Below are positions 21,016-30,100 of a DNA stretch of 64,000 bases, in pieces (within the stretch, counting starts at the first letter, position 1; the number at the start of each line of letters is the position of its first letter). The notes beneath the pieces were generated by a model. It worked only from the letters and a program-made list of their open reading frames with translations. It had not been told where the DNA came from and made no database searches. Origin of the DNA: Actinomyces bowdenii. GTDB lineage: Bacteria; Actinomycetota; Actinomycetes; Actinomycetales; Actinomycetaceae. The position numbers and the translations under genes were made by a program. Where the stretch lies: contig NZ_JAGFOU010000001.1 in NCBI RefSeq assembly GCF_017592395.1, positions 222,401 through 286,400 of the forward strand, in the 5' to 3' direction.

Positions 21016-21021
21016 TAAGAT
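21016..21021 (+). promoter_or_regulatory. -10 hexamer of leaderless gene at 21028
   Basis: TAAGAT ends 6 bases before the GTG at 21028 without any ribosome site, indicating a leaderless transcript. Confidence 0.6.
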
Positions 21022-21027
21022 GGCGCC

Positions 21028-21366
21028 GTGATCTTCAAGGCAGTGCGTGAGACGGCCCCGTATCCGGAGCACGGGGTCACCACTCAGCGCGAGTGGGCGG
21101 TCATCGCTCCGCGCCAGGTCCGGCTCGCCGACCTGACCACCACGCGCGCCACCCTGGATCTGCGCAGCCTGCTGGATGACGACTCGACCTTCTACGGCGA
21201 CCTGTTCGCCCACGTGGTGTCCTACCGCGGCCAGCTCTACCTGGAGACGGGGCTGCACCGGGCCCTGCGCGCCGCGCTGCAGGGGCGCACCGCCATCCAT
21301 GCGCGCATCCTGGAGGTCGCCGACGACGGAGTCCCCCGCCTGGCGCCCGCGCCTCCCGGGGCGTGA
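21028..21366 (+). CDS. Small conserved hypothetical protein, ParB-like C-terminal segment
   Basis: A 112-residue protein starting with GTG. The second half (YRGQLYLETGLHRALRAALQG, then ARILEV) resembles the beta-alpha-beta part of ParB/sulfiredoxin-fold proteins (VxDGxHRxxAA), but no catalytic or DNA-binding domain is seen. It is placed 55 bases before a LytR_C envelope protein and may be co-transcribed with it. Function is unknown. Confidence 0.65.
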   Translation: MIFKAVRETAPYPEHGVTTQREWAVIAPRQVRLADLTTTRATLDLRSLLDDDSTFYGDLFAHVVSYRGQLYLETGLHRALRAALQGRTAIHARILEVADDGVPRLAPAPPGA

Positions 21367-21421
21367 GGCGGCAGATGCGGGAGCATCACGGCTCGCGGGA
21401 GCGTCCACTACCCTGGAGGGC

Positions 21422-22030
21422 GTGAGCACTCCCGCAGACCCCCGCACCGAGTACCGTCGACGCATGATGCGCCGTCAGACCACTGTCATCGGCTCCCTCG
21501 TCGTCGTCATGGCCGGTCTGGTGGCCGTGTCGCTGCTGGTGTGGACCGGCGCGCTGCCGATCAAGGGGCCGGGCTTCGCCCAGGCGGAGGAGACCGTGGC
21601 CTACACCCCGCCGCCCTGCCCTCCGGAGGGTGCCACGACGGTGGACCTGGCCTCCTTGACGATCAATGTCTACAACGGCTCGGAGACCGTGGGGCTGGCC
21701 AGCAATGTGGAGGAGGTGCTCACCGACGCCGGGCTGACCGTGGTCACCGCTGCGGACTGGCCGCAGGGCGAGTACAAGGGCAATGTCCAGATCATGGCCT
21801 CCGAGGCCGGCCTGGCCGGCGCCTACTCGATGACCCAGATCTTCCCCGACTCCACGGTGCAGATCGACACCACGCTGGAGCCCGCTGATCCGACCGTCTC
21901 GGTGGTCCTGGGCGACGAGTACGCCCACACGGTCCTGCCCGCCGACGAGATCCAGCTGCTGGGCTCCGGGCAGGCGATCGCGGCCCCCGACAACTGCGTG
22001 GCCGCCTCCTCCGCGGCCAAGGAGGGCTGA
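21422..22030 (+). CDS. LytR C-terminal-domain membrane protein
   Basis: A 202-residue protein: short cytoplasmic N-terminus, one membrane span (about residues 22-44), then an extracytoplasmic LytR_C domain (about 80-170: TINVYNGSETVGLASNVEEVL, then TVSVVLGDEY). In LCP-family proteins this domain accompanies the wall-polymer ligase domain; here it stands alone, as is common in actinobacteria. The GTG at 21422 is preceded closely by GGAGG. A -10-like TACCCT also lies 7 bases upstream. An ATG at 21464 is an alternative. The product probably acts at the cell envelope. Confidence 0.8.
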   Translation: MSTPADPRTEYRRRMMRRQTTVIGSLVVVMAGLVAVSLLVWTGALPIKGPGFAQAEETVAYTPPPCPPEGATTVDLASLTINVYNGSETVGLASNVEEVLTDAGLTVVTAADWPQGEYKGNVQIMASEAGLAGAYSMTQIFPDSTVQIDTTLEPADPTVSVVLGDEYAHTVLPADEIQLLGSGQAIAAPDNCVAASSAAKEG

Positions 22031-22109
22031 GCAGCCCCCGGGCGCCGGGACGGCGGGCGGGCCCCGGCGACGGCGCAGCCGTCAGCAGCCGATGGCGGCG
22101 GATGACAGC

Positions 22110-22153
22110 ACGGCTGAGCCCCGACCCCTCAGAGGGCCTCAGGGCTCAGCCGT
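22110..22153. terminator. Bidirectional terminator between LytR_C gene and uracil permease
   Basis: A 12-bp stem ACGGCTGAGCCC/GGGCTCAGCCGT (22110-22121 with 22142-22153) and a 20-base loop, between two convergent genes. Confidence 0.7.
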
Positions 22154-22219
22154 CGTCGCCATGGGGCGCGGGTGCTGACCGCGGACCGATGACAGGCCGG
22201 GAACCGGAGTCCCCGCCGC

Positions 22220-23644
22220 TCAGTCCTGCCCGTCCGGCGCCGCCTCGGAGGGCTCGGCGCGCTCGATGTGGGCGACGCGCGTGGAGTAGGCGGGGCCCTC
22301 GAGCTCGGTGCCTGCGGGCGCGGAGGCCGGGGAGGCCTGCTCCAGGTTGGTGCCCCTCATCCGGGAGATCCACCGCATGAGGTGGTAGATGCCGATGGCC
22401 GCGGCCGTGCCCAGGGCGATGCCCTCGAAGGTCATGCCGCCGCTGACCAGCGTGTAGTTGGCGATGGCCACCACCATGGAGACGGCGGCGGTGTTGAGGT
22501 TGACGGGGTCGGAGAAGTCCACGCGGTTCTGCACCCAGATGCGCACCCCCAGCATGCCGATCATCCCGTACAGCACCGTGGCGGCCCCGCCCAGCACCCC
22601 GGCGGGGATGGTGGCGATGATCTCCCCGAACTTCGGCAGCATGGACAGTCCCAGCGCGCTCAGCGCGGCCACGACGTAGGCGGCCGTGGAGTAGACGCGG
22701 GTGGCCGCCATGACGCCGATGTTCTCCGCGTAGGTGGTGGTCCCCGAGCCGCCCCCGCTGCCGGCCAGGGCCGTGGACAGGCCGTCGGCCAGCAGGGCGC
22801 GCCCGGTGACGTCGTCGAGATTCTCCCCGGTCATGGCGGCCACCGACTTCACGTGCCCGATGTTCTCCGCCAGGAGGACGAGGACCACCGGGATGAACAG
22901 GCCCAGGAGGGAGGGGTCGAAGGCGGGGGCGCGGAAGTGGGGGGCGCCCAGCCAGGGGGCCTGGGCGATGGCGGAGAAGTCCACCTCCCCGCGCGCCATG
23001 GCGGTGGCGTAGCCGATGAGCACTCCGATGAGCACCGCCAGACGGCCGACGATCCCCTTGAACAGGACCGTGATGAGCAGGATGGAGGCGATGGTCACCA
23101 CGGCGGTCACCGGCGCCTGCTTGACGTTGTTCCAGGCCGAGGGCGCCAGGTTGAAGCCGATGAGGGAGACGATGGCGCCGGTGACGATGGGCGGCATGAG
23201 GCGGTCGATCCAGGCCGAGCCGGCCAGGTGGACCACCAGGCCCACCAGCGCCAGGGACAGGCCGGCTGCGATGATCCCGCCCTGGGCCAGGGAGGCCCTG
23301 TGGGGGTCGACCGGGCCCCCGCCGTCGGCGACATAGCCGGTGACAGCGCCGATGGGGGCGATGAGGGCGAAGGAGGAGCCCAGGTAGCTGGGCAGGCGGC
23401 CACTGGTGATCCCCAGGAACAGCAGGGTGCCCACGCCGGTGAAGAACAGGGTGGTGGCCGGGTCGAAGCCGGTGAGCAGGGGAACCAGGAAGGTGGCCCC
23501 GAACATGGCCACCACGTGCTGGACGCCGATGCCCACGGTGCGCGGCCAGCTCAGGCGCTCGGAAGGTGCGACGACCTCGCCGGGGGCGATGGAGCGGCCG
23601 TCGCCATGGAGGCGCCAGCCGCGGAAGGAGGGGGATGATGACAC
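22220..23644 (-). CDS. Nucleobase:cation symporter-2 family permease (uracil/xanthine)
   Basis: A 474-residue membrane transporter of the NCS2/NAT family, with about 14 membrane segments. Typical blocks are VGIGVQHVVAMFGATFLVPLLTGF, the ENIG motif (AENIGHVKSV) and GGSGTTTYAENIG, the family signature that marks uracil permeases (UraA type) rather than uric-acid carriers. It imports a nucleobase with protons across the cytoplasmic membrane. The GTG at 23644 has CAGGAGA upstream. It fits with upp (41798) in pyrimidine salvage, though the two genes are far apart. Confidence 0.88.
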   Translation of the reverse strand: MSSSPSFRGWRLHGDGRSIAPGEVVAPSERLSWPRTVGIGVQHVVAMFGATFLVPLLTGFDPATTLFFTGVGTLLFLGITSGRLPSYLGSSFALIAPIGAVTGYVADGGGPVDPHRASLAQGGIIAAGLSLALVGLVVHLAGSAWIDRLMPPIVTGAIVSLIGFNLAPSAWNNVKQAPVTAVVTIASILLITVLFKGIVGRLAVLIGVLIGYATAMARGEVDFSAIAQAPWLGAPHFRAPAFDPSLLGLFIPVVLVLLAENIGHVKSVAAMTGENLDDVTGRALLADGLSTALAGSGGGSGTTTYAENIGVMAATRVYSTAAYVVAALSALGLSMLPKFGEIIATIPAGVLGGAATVLYGMIGMLGVRIWVQNRVDFSDPVNLNTAAVSMVVAIANYTLVSGGMTFEGIALGTAAAIGIYHLMRWISRMRGTNLEQASPASAPAGTELEGPAYSTRVAHIERAEPSEAAPDGQD

Positions 23645-23841
23645 ATTGTCTCCTGCAGGACGAGGAACAGCCGGCGCGCGGGCTCGGGGCCCTTGAGCAT
23701 GGGACCGGGCGCTGGCACGGCCAGAATCACGGCAGGATCCGGCGGAACCCACCGGAACTTCAGCATAGACGCACCGGGACCCGGCCACGGGCCTCGCAGC
23801 GGTGTGGTATCGCACGCCGGGCCCCGCGCATCGGCGCCACG

Positions 23842-23875
23842 GGCCCGGGCTCCTCCCGGCGGAGGAGCCCGGGCC
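23842..23875. terminator. GC-rich hairpin in divergent promoter region
   Basis: A perfect 15-bp stem (GGCCCGGGCTCCTCC with its complement) and a 4-base loop, located 26 bases before the ATG at 23901 and 198 bases upstream of the permease start. The position upstream of both genes is odd for a terminator. It could insulate the two promoters or act on a longer 5' leader. Confidence 0.5.
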
Positions 23876-23900
23876 GTCCGGGGGCGGGCATGATGGGCCC

Positions 23901-24323
23901 ATGAGCACCTCACCCGGATACCAGGGGCGGGCCGCCTCCGGGCCCACCGGCACGATCGGCGGTCCGCCGACGGTGGGCATGGTCGGGGGCGTGCCCGTGG
24001 ACCTGTCCTACGACAGGCTCCCTGAGGGCTTCGTCTTCCCCGGCACCGAGGAGATCAACCCCTTCGCGGTCTTCTCCGGGCCCGGCTACCAGGCCCCCCA
24101 GCCCCGCACCGACCGCGTGGCCACCATGGCGCTGGTGCTCGCCCTGCTGCCCTTCATCCCCGGCGCGGGCCTCCTGGCGGCATGCCTGGGGTGGTGGGCG
24201 CTGCGCCGGCTCAGGCGCACGTGGAGCACGGGCCAGGCCCAGGCGTGGATGGGGGTGGTCGTGGGAACGGCCAGCACAGCCTTCTGGCTGTGGATCGCCT
24301 GGGCGGCCGCGATCAGCCCGTGA
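23901..24323 (+). CDS. DUF4190-type small membrane protein
   Basis: A 140-residue protein. Residues 1-78 are soluble and Pro/Gly-rich, followed by two membrane spans (about 82-105 and 113-137) separated by GWWALRRLRRTWSTGQAQA. This is the typical DUF4190 two-helix arrangement found in many actinobacterial membrane proteins of unknown role. CATGAT ends 6 bases before the ATG, so it may be leaderless. It is divergent from the permease gene. Confidence 0.75.
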   Translation: MSTSPGYQGRAASGPTGTIGGPPTVGMVGGVPVDLSYDRLPEGFVFPGTEEINPFAVFSGPGYQAPQPRTDRVATMALVLALLPFIPGAGLLAACLGWWALRRLRRTWSTGQAQAWMGVVVGTASTAFWLWIAWAAAISP

Positions 24324-24380
24324 GCGCCCCCCGGGCGGGGCGGGATGTGGCATGCGGCCACCTGCCCGCCCGTCAGGCTC

Positions 24381-24386
24381 TACAGT
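24381..24386 (+). promoter_or_regulatory. -10 hexamer of leaderless gene at 24393
   Basis: TACAGT ends 6 bases before the GTG at 24393, with GGGCCC between and no ribosome site. Confidence 0.6.
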
Positions 24387-24392
24387 GGGCCC

Positions 24393-25130
24393 GTGAAGCC
24401 TTTCATCATGGTGTCCACGCGCTCCGAGCTGGAGGTGGCGCAGGACGAGTACGATTCCTTCCTCGCCCAGAGCGGGCTGGCCCGCGAGGACCTGCAGCAC
24501 CTTCAGCTGGAGGAGGCCGACTTCCTGCGCGATGTCTCCGTTGAGCGGGTCTCGGGCGTCTTCATCGGGGGCAGCCCCTACAACATCACCACCCCGGCGA
24601 GGGCCAAGACCCGCAGCCAGCTGGATGTGGAGCGCCAGGTCCGCGACCTGCTGGCGGTGGCCCTCAAGGAGGGGGTGCCCCTGCTGGCCACCGGCTTCGG
24701 CCTGCAGGTCCTGGCCGGCTACCTGGGGACGGCGGCCGGCCCGGAGTACGCCGAGGAGCTCGGCTCGGCGGATGTGTTCCTCACCGCCGACGGGCGCCAG
24801 GACCCCCTTCTGGCCGGGCTGCCCCAGGCCTTCACGGTGTTCGTCGGCCACGACGAGGGCGTGGGCGAGGTCCCCGCCCACGCCACGCTGCTGGCCTCCT
24901 CCCCCGACTGCCCGGTGCAGATGGTGCGCGTGGGCCGCAATGTCTACGGCACCCAGTTCAACCCCGAGCTCGACGTCGAGCGCTTCAAGCAGCGCGTGAG
25001 CATCTACGACGAGGCCGGCTACGGGGACCCGGACCTGAGCGAGGACATCCTGTCCAAGGCCCGCTCGGAGGAGCCCCACCAGGCGGGCCGCATCATCCGC
25101 AACTTCGTGGCCCAGTTCTCCCGCGACTGA
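24393..25130 (+). CDS. GATase-like protein lacking catalytic Cys and His
   Basis: A 245-residue class I glutamine-amidotransferase fold protein, homologous over its whole length to the convergent gene at 25245. The oxyanion strand GGSPYN (59-64) is present. The nucleophile motif reads ATGFGLQ (99-105) with glycine at the cysteine position (101), and the HPE motif reads FNPE with Asn190 in place of His; only Glu192 remains. It therefore should not hydrolyse glutamine. It may be a regulatory or substrate-binding paralogue of its neighbour. A loss of function is unlikely to be a sequencing error because two separate residues differ. Confidence 0.85.
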   Translation: MKPFIMVSTRSELEVAQDEYDSFLAQSGLAREDLQHLQLEEADFLRDVSVERVSGVFIGGSPYNITTPARAKTRSQLDVERQVRDLLAVALKEGVPLLATGFGLQVLAGYLGTAAGPEYAEELGSADVFLTADGRQDPLLAGLPQAFTVFVGHDEGVGEVPAHATLLASSPDCPVQMVRVGRNVYGTQFNPELDVERFKQRVSIYDEAGYGDPDLSEDILSKARSEEPHQAGRIIRNFVAQFSRD

Positions 25131-25244
25131 GAAGCCCCTGCAGGCCCGTTGGCGCCGCCGCGGCGGCTCTGGATCGGGGCCGCGCGGTGGCCGCCACCCC
25201 GGGCTCCCGAGCGCATCATCGCTTGGCCGGCCCCATGAGGGCGG

Positions 25245-25979
25245 TCAGTCCCGGGCGTGGACCTCCACGAAGTTCCTCAGCACCTTCCAGGAGTCGCTGA
25301 CGTCCTGGGCGCGCACCCGGGCCTGCAGGGCGGGAAGCTCATCGGGCACGAAGTACCCGTGGTTGGCGTAGAAGCTCAGGCGGTGCGCCAGGTAGTCGCC
25401 GTCGAGCTCGGGGTGGAACTGGGTGGCGTAGAGGTTCGAGCGCACCCGGAAGATCTGGACCGGGCAGTCCTGCCCCGTGGCCAGGATGACCGCATGCTCA
25501 GGCGGCACGGTGACCGCCTCCTTGTGCGCCACGAAGGCCCGGAAGACCTCCGGGATGCCGGCGCAGATCGGGTCCTGCCGGCCGGCCCGGGTCAGCGTGA
25601 TCTCGGGCGCCCCCACCTCCTCGCGGTAGGTGGTGTCGATGACGGCCCCCTGATGGCAGGCCAGGGTCCCCACCCCGTAGCAGGCCCCCAGGAAGGGGAA
25701 GTCCGCCTCCACCACGCGGTCCAGCAGGCCTCTGAGCTCGGCCTCCACACGCAGCTGGACACTGGACTTCAGGTCCTCGGGGGTGCTGGCGTTGAAGGGT
25801 GAGCCTCCCACGAGGATCCCCGACCAGTCCTCCAGGTCGAGCTCGGGGAGCGGCTCGGCCTCCAGGCGCAGCCGCACCAGGGAGGACTCATCGAGGCCCG
25901 TGCGCGCCAGGAACGCCTCGTACTCGGCGTCGGCGGGCTCGTCGTCGTCGCGGGTGGCCAGGAACAGGAAAGGCTTCAC
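25245..25979 (-). CDS. Class I glutamine amidotransferase-like protein (intact triad)
   Basis: A 244-residue GATase1-fold protein. It has GGSPFN near 59-64, the nucleophile elbow GACYGVG (Cys100), and HPE with His189 and Glu191, so the catalytic triad is intact. It probably releases ammonia from glutamine or acts on gamma-glutamyl compounds; the stand-alone family resembles the amidotransferase domain of GMP synthase, but the substrate is unknown. The GTG at 25979 has TAGGGT 7 bases upstream (leaderless pattern). It is convergent to its degenerate paralogue at 24393. Confidence 0.85.
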   Translation of the reverse strand: MKPFLFLATRDDDEPADAEYEAFLARTGLDESSLVRLRLEAEPLPELDLEDWSGILVGGSPFNASTPEDLKSSVQLRVEAELRGLLDRVVEADFPFLGACYGVGTLACHQGAVIDTTYREEVGAPEITLTRAGRQDPICAGIPEVFRAFVAHKEAVTVPPEHAVILATGQDCPVQIFRVRSNLYATQFHPELDGDYLAHRLSFYANHGYFVPDELPALQARVRAQDVSDSWKVLRNFVEVHARD

Positions 25980-26047
25980 GGCGGTGACCCTAGCGCCATC
26001 ACGCCCCAGCAGGGGCGCAATCCCACAGATCGGCTCCTCACACCGGC

Positions 26048-26869
26048 TCAGGCGCGCAGGCCGCCGAGGACGGCCTCGATGGCGTCGCGCACCACCGTCG
26101 CGGCGGGGCGCTGGAGGCGCGAGGCGGAGGCCGGGGCGGCCCGGCGGCCCGAGGGCTGGGCCGCCGGCTCGGCCAGGACCTCATCGATGACGGCCAGCGC
26201 GGCCGTGGGCACCCCTGCGGCCGCCAGGGTCATGCCCTCGGCCACCGTGTCGGTCACCGCGGCGTCGGCGCCCATGCCCGCCAGCACCCGGGCCTCGGCG
26301 GGGGTGGGGAGCATGGGCCCGGGGGTCAGGGCCACCACGCCCATGCCCCGCACGCCGCGCAGGCGGGCCAGGCGGGCGGTCAGCGCCTCATCCCAGGCCG
26401 CCGAGACGATCCCATCGGCGGGGAAGAGCGGGGCGCAGGACAGGTTGATGTGATCGCCGACGGCCAGCAGGTCGGCCGGGGCCGCCGCGCCCAGGGAGGA
26501 GGCCCGCGCCACCAGCAGGGCGGCCCGCACCCCGGCGGCCCCGACGATCCGGGCCAGGGCCGTGGTGGTCCGGGCGGACTTCCCCTCAATGGGGCTGGTG
26601 CGGCCGCGGGCCACCAGGACGCTCAGGCCGTCGCGCTCGTAGGAGACCAGGGCATCCTCCTGCCCGGGGGCGACGGGGGCGCACACCCCGGGCAGGAAGG
26701 ACAGGCGCACGCGCGCCGAGGGGCGCCCCCACGCGGAGTCCAGGCCCCCCAGGAGCGCGGGGTCGGCGATGACCAGCAGGTCGTGCCGGGCCCGCCCGGT
26801 GGCCAGAAGGATGGAGACGCCGGAGGGATCCTCATCCCAGGTTCCAGGGGCAGCCGCCTGCTCAGCCAT
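26048..26869 (-). CDS. Purine nucleoside phosphorylase-like protein
   Basis: A 273-residue protein of the nucleoside phosphorylase fold (class II PNP type), which would split purine nucleosides with phosphate to base and ribose 1-phosphate. Recognisable blocks are LLGGLDSAWG, SVLVARGRTSPIEGKS (counterpart of GRxHxYEG), DLLAVGDHINLSCAPLF and ALTPGPMLPTPAEARVLAGMGADAAVTDTVAE, the ribose/phosphate-binding helix. It is more divergent than typical DeoD/PunA and shows some changed residues, so activity should be checked. GGAGG precedes the ATG at 26869. The upstream region is unusually A/T-rich. Confidence 0.75.
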   Translation of the reverse strand: MAEQAAAPGTWDEDPSGVSILLATGRARHDLLVIADPALLGGLDSAWGRPSARVRLSFLPGVCAPVAPGQEDALVSYERDGLSVLVARGRTSPIEGKSARTTTALARIVGAAGVRAALLVARASSLGAAAPADLLAVGDHINLSCAPLFPADGIVSAAWDEALTARLARLRGVRGMGVVALTPGPMLPTPAEARVLAGMGADAAVTDTVAEGMTLAAAGVPTAALAVIDEVLAEPAAQPSGRRAAPASASRLQRPAATVVRDAIEAVLGGLRA

Positions 26870-27236
26870 GAGGTCCTCCGTTTTTGATGAGTTCAACAAA
26901 TTCTGCCCGCTAGAGTACAGGCAGATGCACAACCCGATCTGTGCGATTCAACGAGGCATAGCCACATTCCCTAGAGAAAACCTAGAGGAGCATCAATAGT
27001 TGCAGTTGAGTAACAACTGAATCCCCTGGGGCATGGCAGCGCTGTCATTCACCGGGAGATCTCATTCCCGCGCTGACGCAGAAGGCGGGCCCGGGCCATG
27101 CCGACAACGACCAGGGCGCCGGCCCGGCGCCGCGGCGCCGGGAGGGCGCACCGTTATCCAGGACGGCCGCAGGCCCGCGCCAGCGCGATGCCGTGCACGG
27201 AATATCCCGCATGCGCCCCCACCCCTTCAGGCACCC
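26870..27236. other. A/T-rich promoter region and spacer upstream of PNP-like gene
   Basis: No gene is seen. Positions 26880-27020 are clearly richer in A/T than the surroundings and must hold the minus-strand promoter of the PNP-like gene. CAGTTG-AGTAA-CAACTG (27003-27019) is a short inverted repeat that could bind a regulator. The remainder up to the twin palindrome at 27237 is GC-rich and featureless. Confidence 0.5.
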
Positions 27237-27428
27237 CGCTGCACATCTTCAAACGCGAGCCCGACGGGATCATGCGCAAAGGTCGGGATCGCAGGCGCCA
27301 TGCGCCCCTGAAGATGTGCAGCGCCCCTGCCGTTGCACATCTTCAGGGCCCCGGGAGCGGGGCGCCGGGACCGGAACCGCGGAATCCTGCGGTTCGACCG
27401 ATGGGTCGACTGCTGAAGATGTGCAGCA
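27237..27428. repeat. Twin palindrome, family A, locus 2
   Basis: Unit 1 is 27237-27323 (87 bp) and unit 2 is 27331-27428 (98 bp), with a 7-bp spacer. Unit 1 carries GACGGGATCATGCGC 26 bases in. Unit 2 carries GAACCGCGGAATCC 43 bases in. The right arm ends immediately before the hrpB ribosome site (AGGGGAGGA at 27428-27436), so the element lies in the hrpB 5' region. Confidence 0.92.
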
Positions 27429-27443
27429 GGGGAGGATAGGGGC

Positions 27444-30086
27444 ATGTGCCCGGACCGCCGCCCCGACCCGCTGGCCGCCCTGCTCTCCTCACCGCCCGAC
27501 CTGCCGATCCTCACAGCCCTGCCCGGGCTGCGAGCGGCCCTGGCGCAGGGCACCCGGCCCGTCATCATCACCGCGCCCCCGGGCACCGGCAAGACGACAC
27601 TCGTGCCCGTGGCCGTCCACGACCACCTCCGAGTCCAGGGCGATGGCCGCACCGGGGCGGGCCCGGAGGATGCGGAGGCCGGGAGCCCCCGGGCCCGGCC
27701 AAGGCGCGGGGCCCCCGCCCCGGGCCGCATCATCGTCACCCAGCCGCGGCGCATGGCCGCGCGCGCCGCCGCCCGGCACCTGGCCCGCCTCCTGGGGGAG
27801 GAGGTCGGGGCCACGGTGGGCTATGCGGTGCGCGGTGAGCGCCGGGCCTCGCCCGCCACCCGCATCGAGATCGTCACCAGCGGCCTCCTCCTGCGCCGGC
27901 TCCAGTGCGACCCCGAGCTGACCGGGGTATCCGCCGTCGTCCTGGACGAGGTGCACGAGCGCTCCCTGGACAGCGACCTGCTCCTGGCGCTGCTGCTGGA
28001 TGCGCGCGCCCTGCGCGAGGACCTGCCCCTGGTCGCCATGTCGGCCACCGTGGAGGCCGGGCGCCTGGCCGAGCTCCTGGATGCCCGCATCGTGGAGGCC
28101 CGCAGCGGGCTGCACCCCGTTGAGGAGGTGTGGGCGCCCTGCCGCGCCGGGCGCCTGGGGCCGCGCGGCGTTCCCCGCGAGCTCCTGACCCATGTGGCGG
28201 GCACCGCCCTGCGGGCCCTGGCGTCCCATGAGGGCGATGCCCTGGTCTTCCTTCCCGGCACCCGGGAGGTCGATGAGGTCGTCCGCCGCCTGCGCACCGG
28301 CGCGCCCGACGGCGTCGAGGTGCTGCCCCTGCACGGCAGGCTCCCCGCCGCCGCCCAGGACGCGGCCCTGTCGGCCAGCGCCCCCGGCCGGCGGCGCATC
28401 GTGGTGGCCACCAGCGTCGCCGAGTCCTCCCTGACGGTCCCGGGGGTGCGGATCGTCGTGGATGCCATGCTGGCCCGTGAGCCGCGCCTGGATGTGGCCC
28501 GCTCCATGAGCGGGCTGGTGACCGTGGGCGCTTCACGCGCCTCGGGCATCCAGCGGGCCGGCCGCGCGGGGCGGGAGGGGCCCGGCGTCGTCTACCGCTG
28601 CTGCTCGCCCACCGACTGGGCCCGGGCGCCGCTGGCACCCACGCCGGAGATCCTCACCGCGGATCTGACGCGCACCGCCCTGGAGCTGGCCGCCTGGGGC
28701 GCCCCCGACGACGATCTGGTCTGGATCGATGAGCCCCCGGCAGCGGCCATGGCCTCGGCCCGTGAGACCCTCGCCTCCCTGGGCCTGGTCGACGACGGCG
28801 CCCTGACGCCCCTGGGGCGCGCCGTGGCGGGCATTGCGGCCGATGTTCGGCCCGCACGGGCCCTGCTGGCGGCCTCACCGGTCCTGGGGCGCCGCCGCGC
28901 CGCGGAGGCCACCGCCCTGCTCACGGCCGACCTGCGCACCGCCGACGCCGACCTGCCCGCCCTGGCCCGGCGCCTGCGTGACGGCGGTCCCGGCAGTGGG
29001 CCGTGGCGCGCGGAGGCGCGCCGCCTGGAGCGGGCCGCGGGAGCGCGGGACGTCGGAGAGCGTGCTGCCGGGAAGGGCATGGGGCCCCTCCCCTCACCGG
29101 CGGGATCGCGGCTCCCCCTCGACGCCCAGGAGGCGATCGCCCTGGTGGTGGGGCTGGCCCACCCCCAATGGATCACCCAGCGCCGTGGGGATGACCCGGG
29201 GCCCGGCTCCCCGGCCCGATACATCACGGTGGCGGGCAACGGCGCGCGCCTTCCGGAGGGCTCGCCCCTGTCCGGGCAGCGGTGGTTGGCGGTGGCAGAG
29301 ATCGACCGCTCCCCCACCGGTGGGCGCGAGGGCCTCATCCGGGCGGCAGCCCCGCTGAGCGAGGACATGGCCCTGGAGCTGGCCGCCCCCTGGCTGGACC
29401 ACCGCGAGCACCTGAGCTGGCGGGGCGGAACCCTGCGCAGCCAGCGCGTGCGCGCCCTGGGGGCGATCGCCCTGAGCCGCGCCGCCGGGGCGGACCTGGA
29501 TCCGCAGGAGGTGGCGCGGGCCGTCGTCTCCCGGGTGCGCGACGAGGGCCTGGAGGTGCTTGCCTGGAGCGAGGGGGCCTCACGGCTGCGCGCCCGGCTG
29601 GCGCTCCTGCACGCCCATCTGGGCGACCCCTGGCCGGCGGTGGACGAGGGCGGTCTGCTGGAGCGCGCCGAGGAGTGGCTCGTGCCGGCGGTGCTCAGGG
29701 CGGCGGAGGCCCCCTCGTCGCGATTCAGCCTCACGCAGGTGGATGTGGAGCAGGCGCTGCGGGCACTGCTGCCCTGGCCCCAGGCGGCGCGCCTGGGGCA
29801 GCTGGCGCCCGAGCGCCTGGAGGTGCCCTCGGGGGCGCTGGTGCGGGTGGATTACGGGCAGCGGCCCACGCTGGCGGTGGCGGTCCAGGACTGCTTCGGC
29901 TGGCAGGCCGCGCCGCGGATCGTCGATGGGCGGGTGCCAGTGCTGCTCCACCTGCTCTCCCCGGCCCGCAGGCCCGTCGCGGTCACTGATGACCTGGCCT
30001 CCTTCTGGCGGCAGGGCTACCCGCAGGTGCGCGCCGAGATGCGGGGGCGCTATCCCAAGCACGCCTGGCCCGAGGACCCGTCCTGA
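27444..30086 (+). CDS. hrpB: ATP-dependent helicase HrpB
   Basis: An 880-residue DEAH-family (DExH) helicase. Motif I is APPGTGKTT (about residues 49-57), motif II DEVHERSLDSD, motif III MSATVE and motif VI QRAGRAGREGPG, followed by the winged-helix/ratchet region and an HrpB-specific C-terminal domain. A Gly/Arg-rich insertion lies at about 75-95. The length agrees with HrpB (about 820-880). Its cellular substrate is not established in bacteria; it is thought to remodel RNA. The ATG at 27444 is preceded by GGGGAGGA, directly after the twin palindrome. Confidence 0.93.
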   Translation: MCPDRRPDPLAALLSSPPDLPILTALPGLRAALAQGTRPVIITAPPGTGKTTLVPVAVHDHLRVQGDGRTGAGPEDAEAGSPRARPRRGAPAPGRIIVTQPRRMAARAAARHLARLLGEEVGATVGYAVRGERRASPATRIEIVTSGLLLRRLQCDPELTGVSAVVLDEVHERSLDSDLLLALLLDARALREDLPLVAMSATVEAGRLAELLDARIVEARSGLHPVEEVWAPCRAGRLGPRGVPRELLTHVAGTALRALASHEGDALVFLPGTREVDEVVRRLRTGAPDGVEVLPLHGRLPAAAQDAALSASAPGRRRIVVATSVAESSLTVPGVRIVVDAMLAREPRLDVARSMSGLVTVGASRASGIQRAGRAGREGPGVVYRCCSPTDWARAPLAPTPEILTADLTRTALELAAWGAPDDDLVWIDEPPAAAMASARETLASLGLVDDGALTPLGRAVAGIAADVRPARALLAASPVLGRRRAAEATALLTADLRTADADLPALARRLRDGGPGSGPWRAEARRLERAAGARDVGERAAGKGMGPLPSPAGSRLPLDAQEAIALVVGLAHPQWITQRRGDDPGPGSPARYITVAGNGARLPEGSPLSGQRWLAVAEIDRSPTGGREGLIRAAAPLSEDMALELAAPWLDHREHLSWRGGTLRSQRVRALGAIALSRAAGADLDPQEVARAVVSRVRDEGLEVLAWSEGASRLRARLALLHAHLGDPWPAVDEGGLLERAEEWLVPAVLRAAEAPSSRFSLTQVDVEQALRALLPWPQAARLGQLAPERLEVPSGALVRVDYGQRPTLAVAVQDCFGWQAAPRIVDGRVPVLLHLLSPARRPVAVTDDLASFWRQGYPQVRAEMRGRYPKHAWPEDPS

Positions 30087-30100
30087 CCCGCCTGCCTCCC

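Noticed and set aside
25131..25244. The two GATase genes as one split or frameshifted gene
   Set aside because: They are full-length, on opposite strands and convergent, each with its own start.
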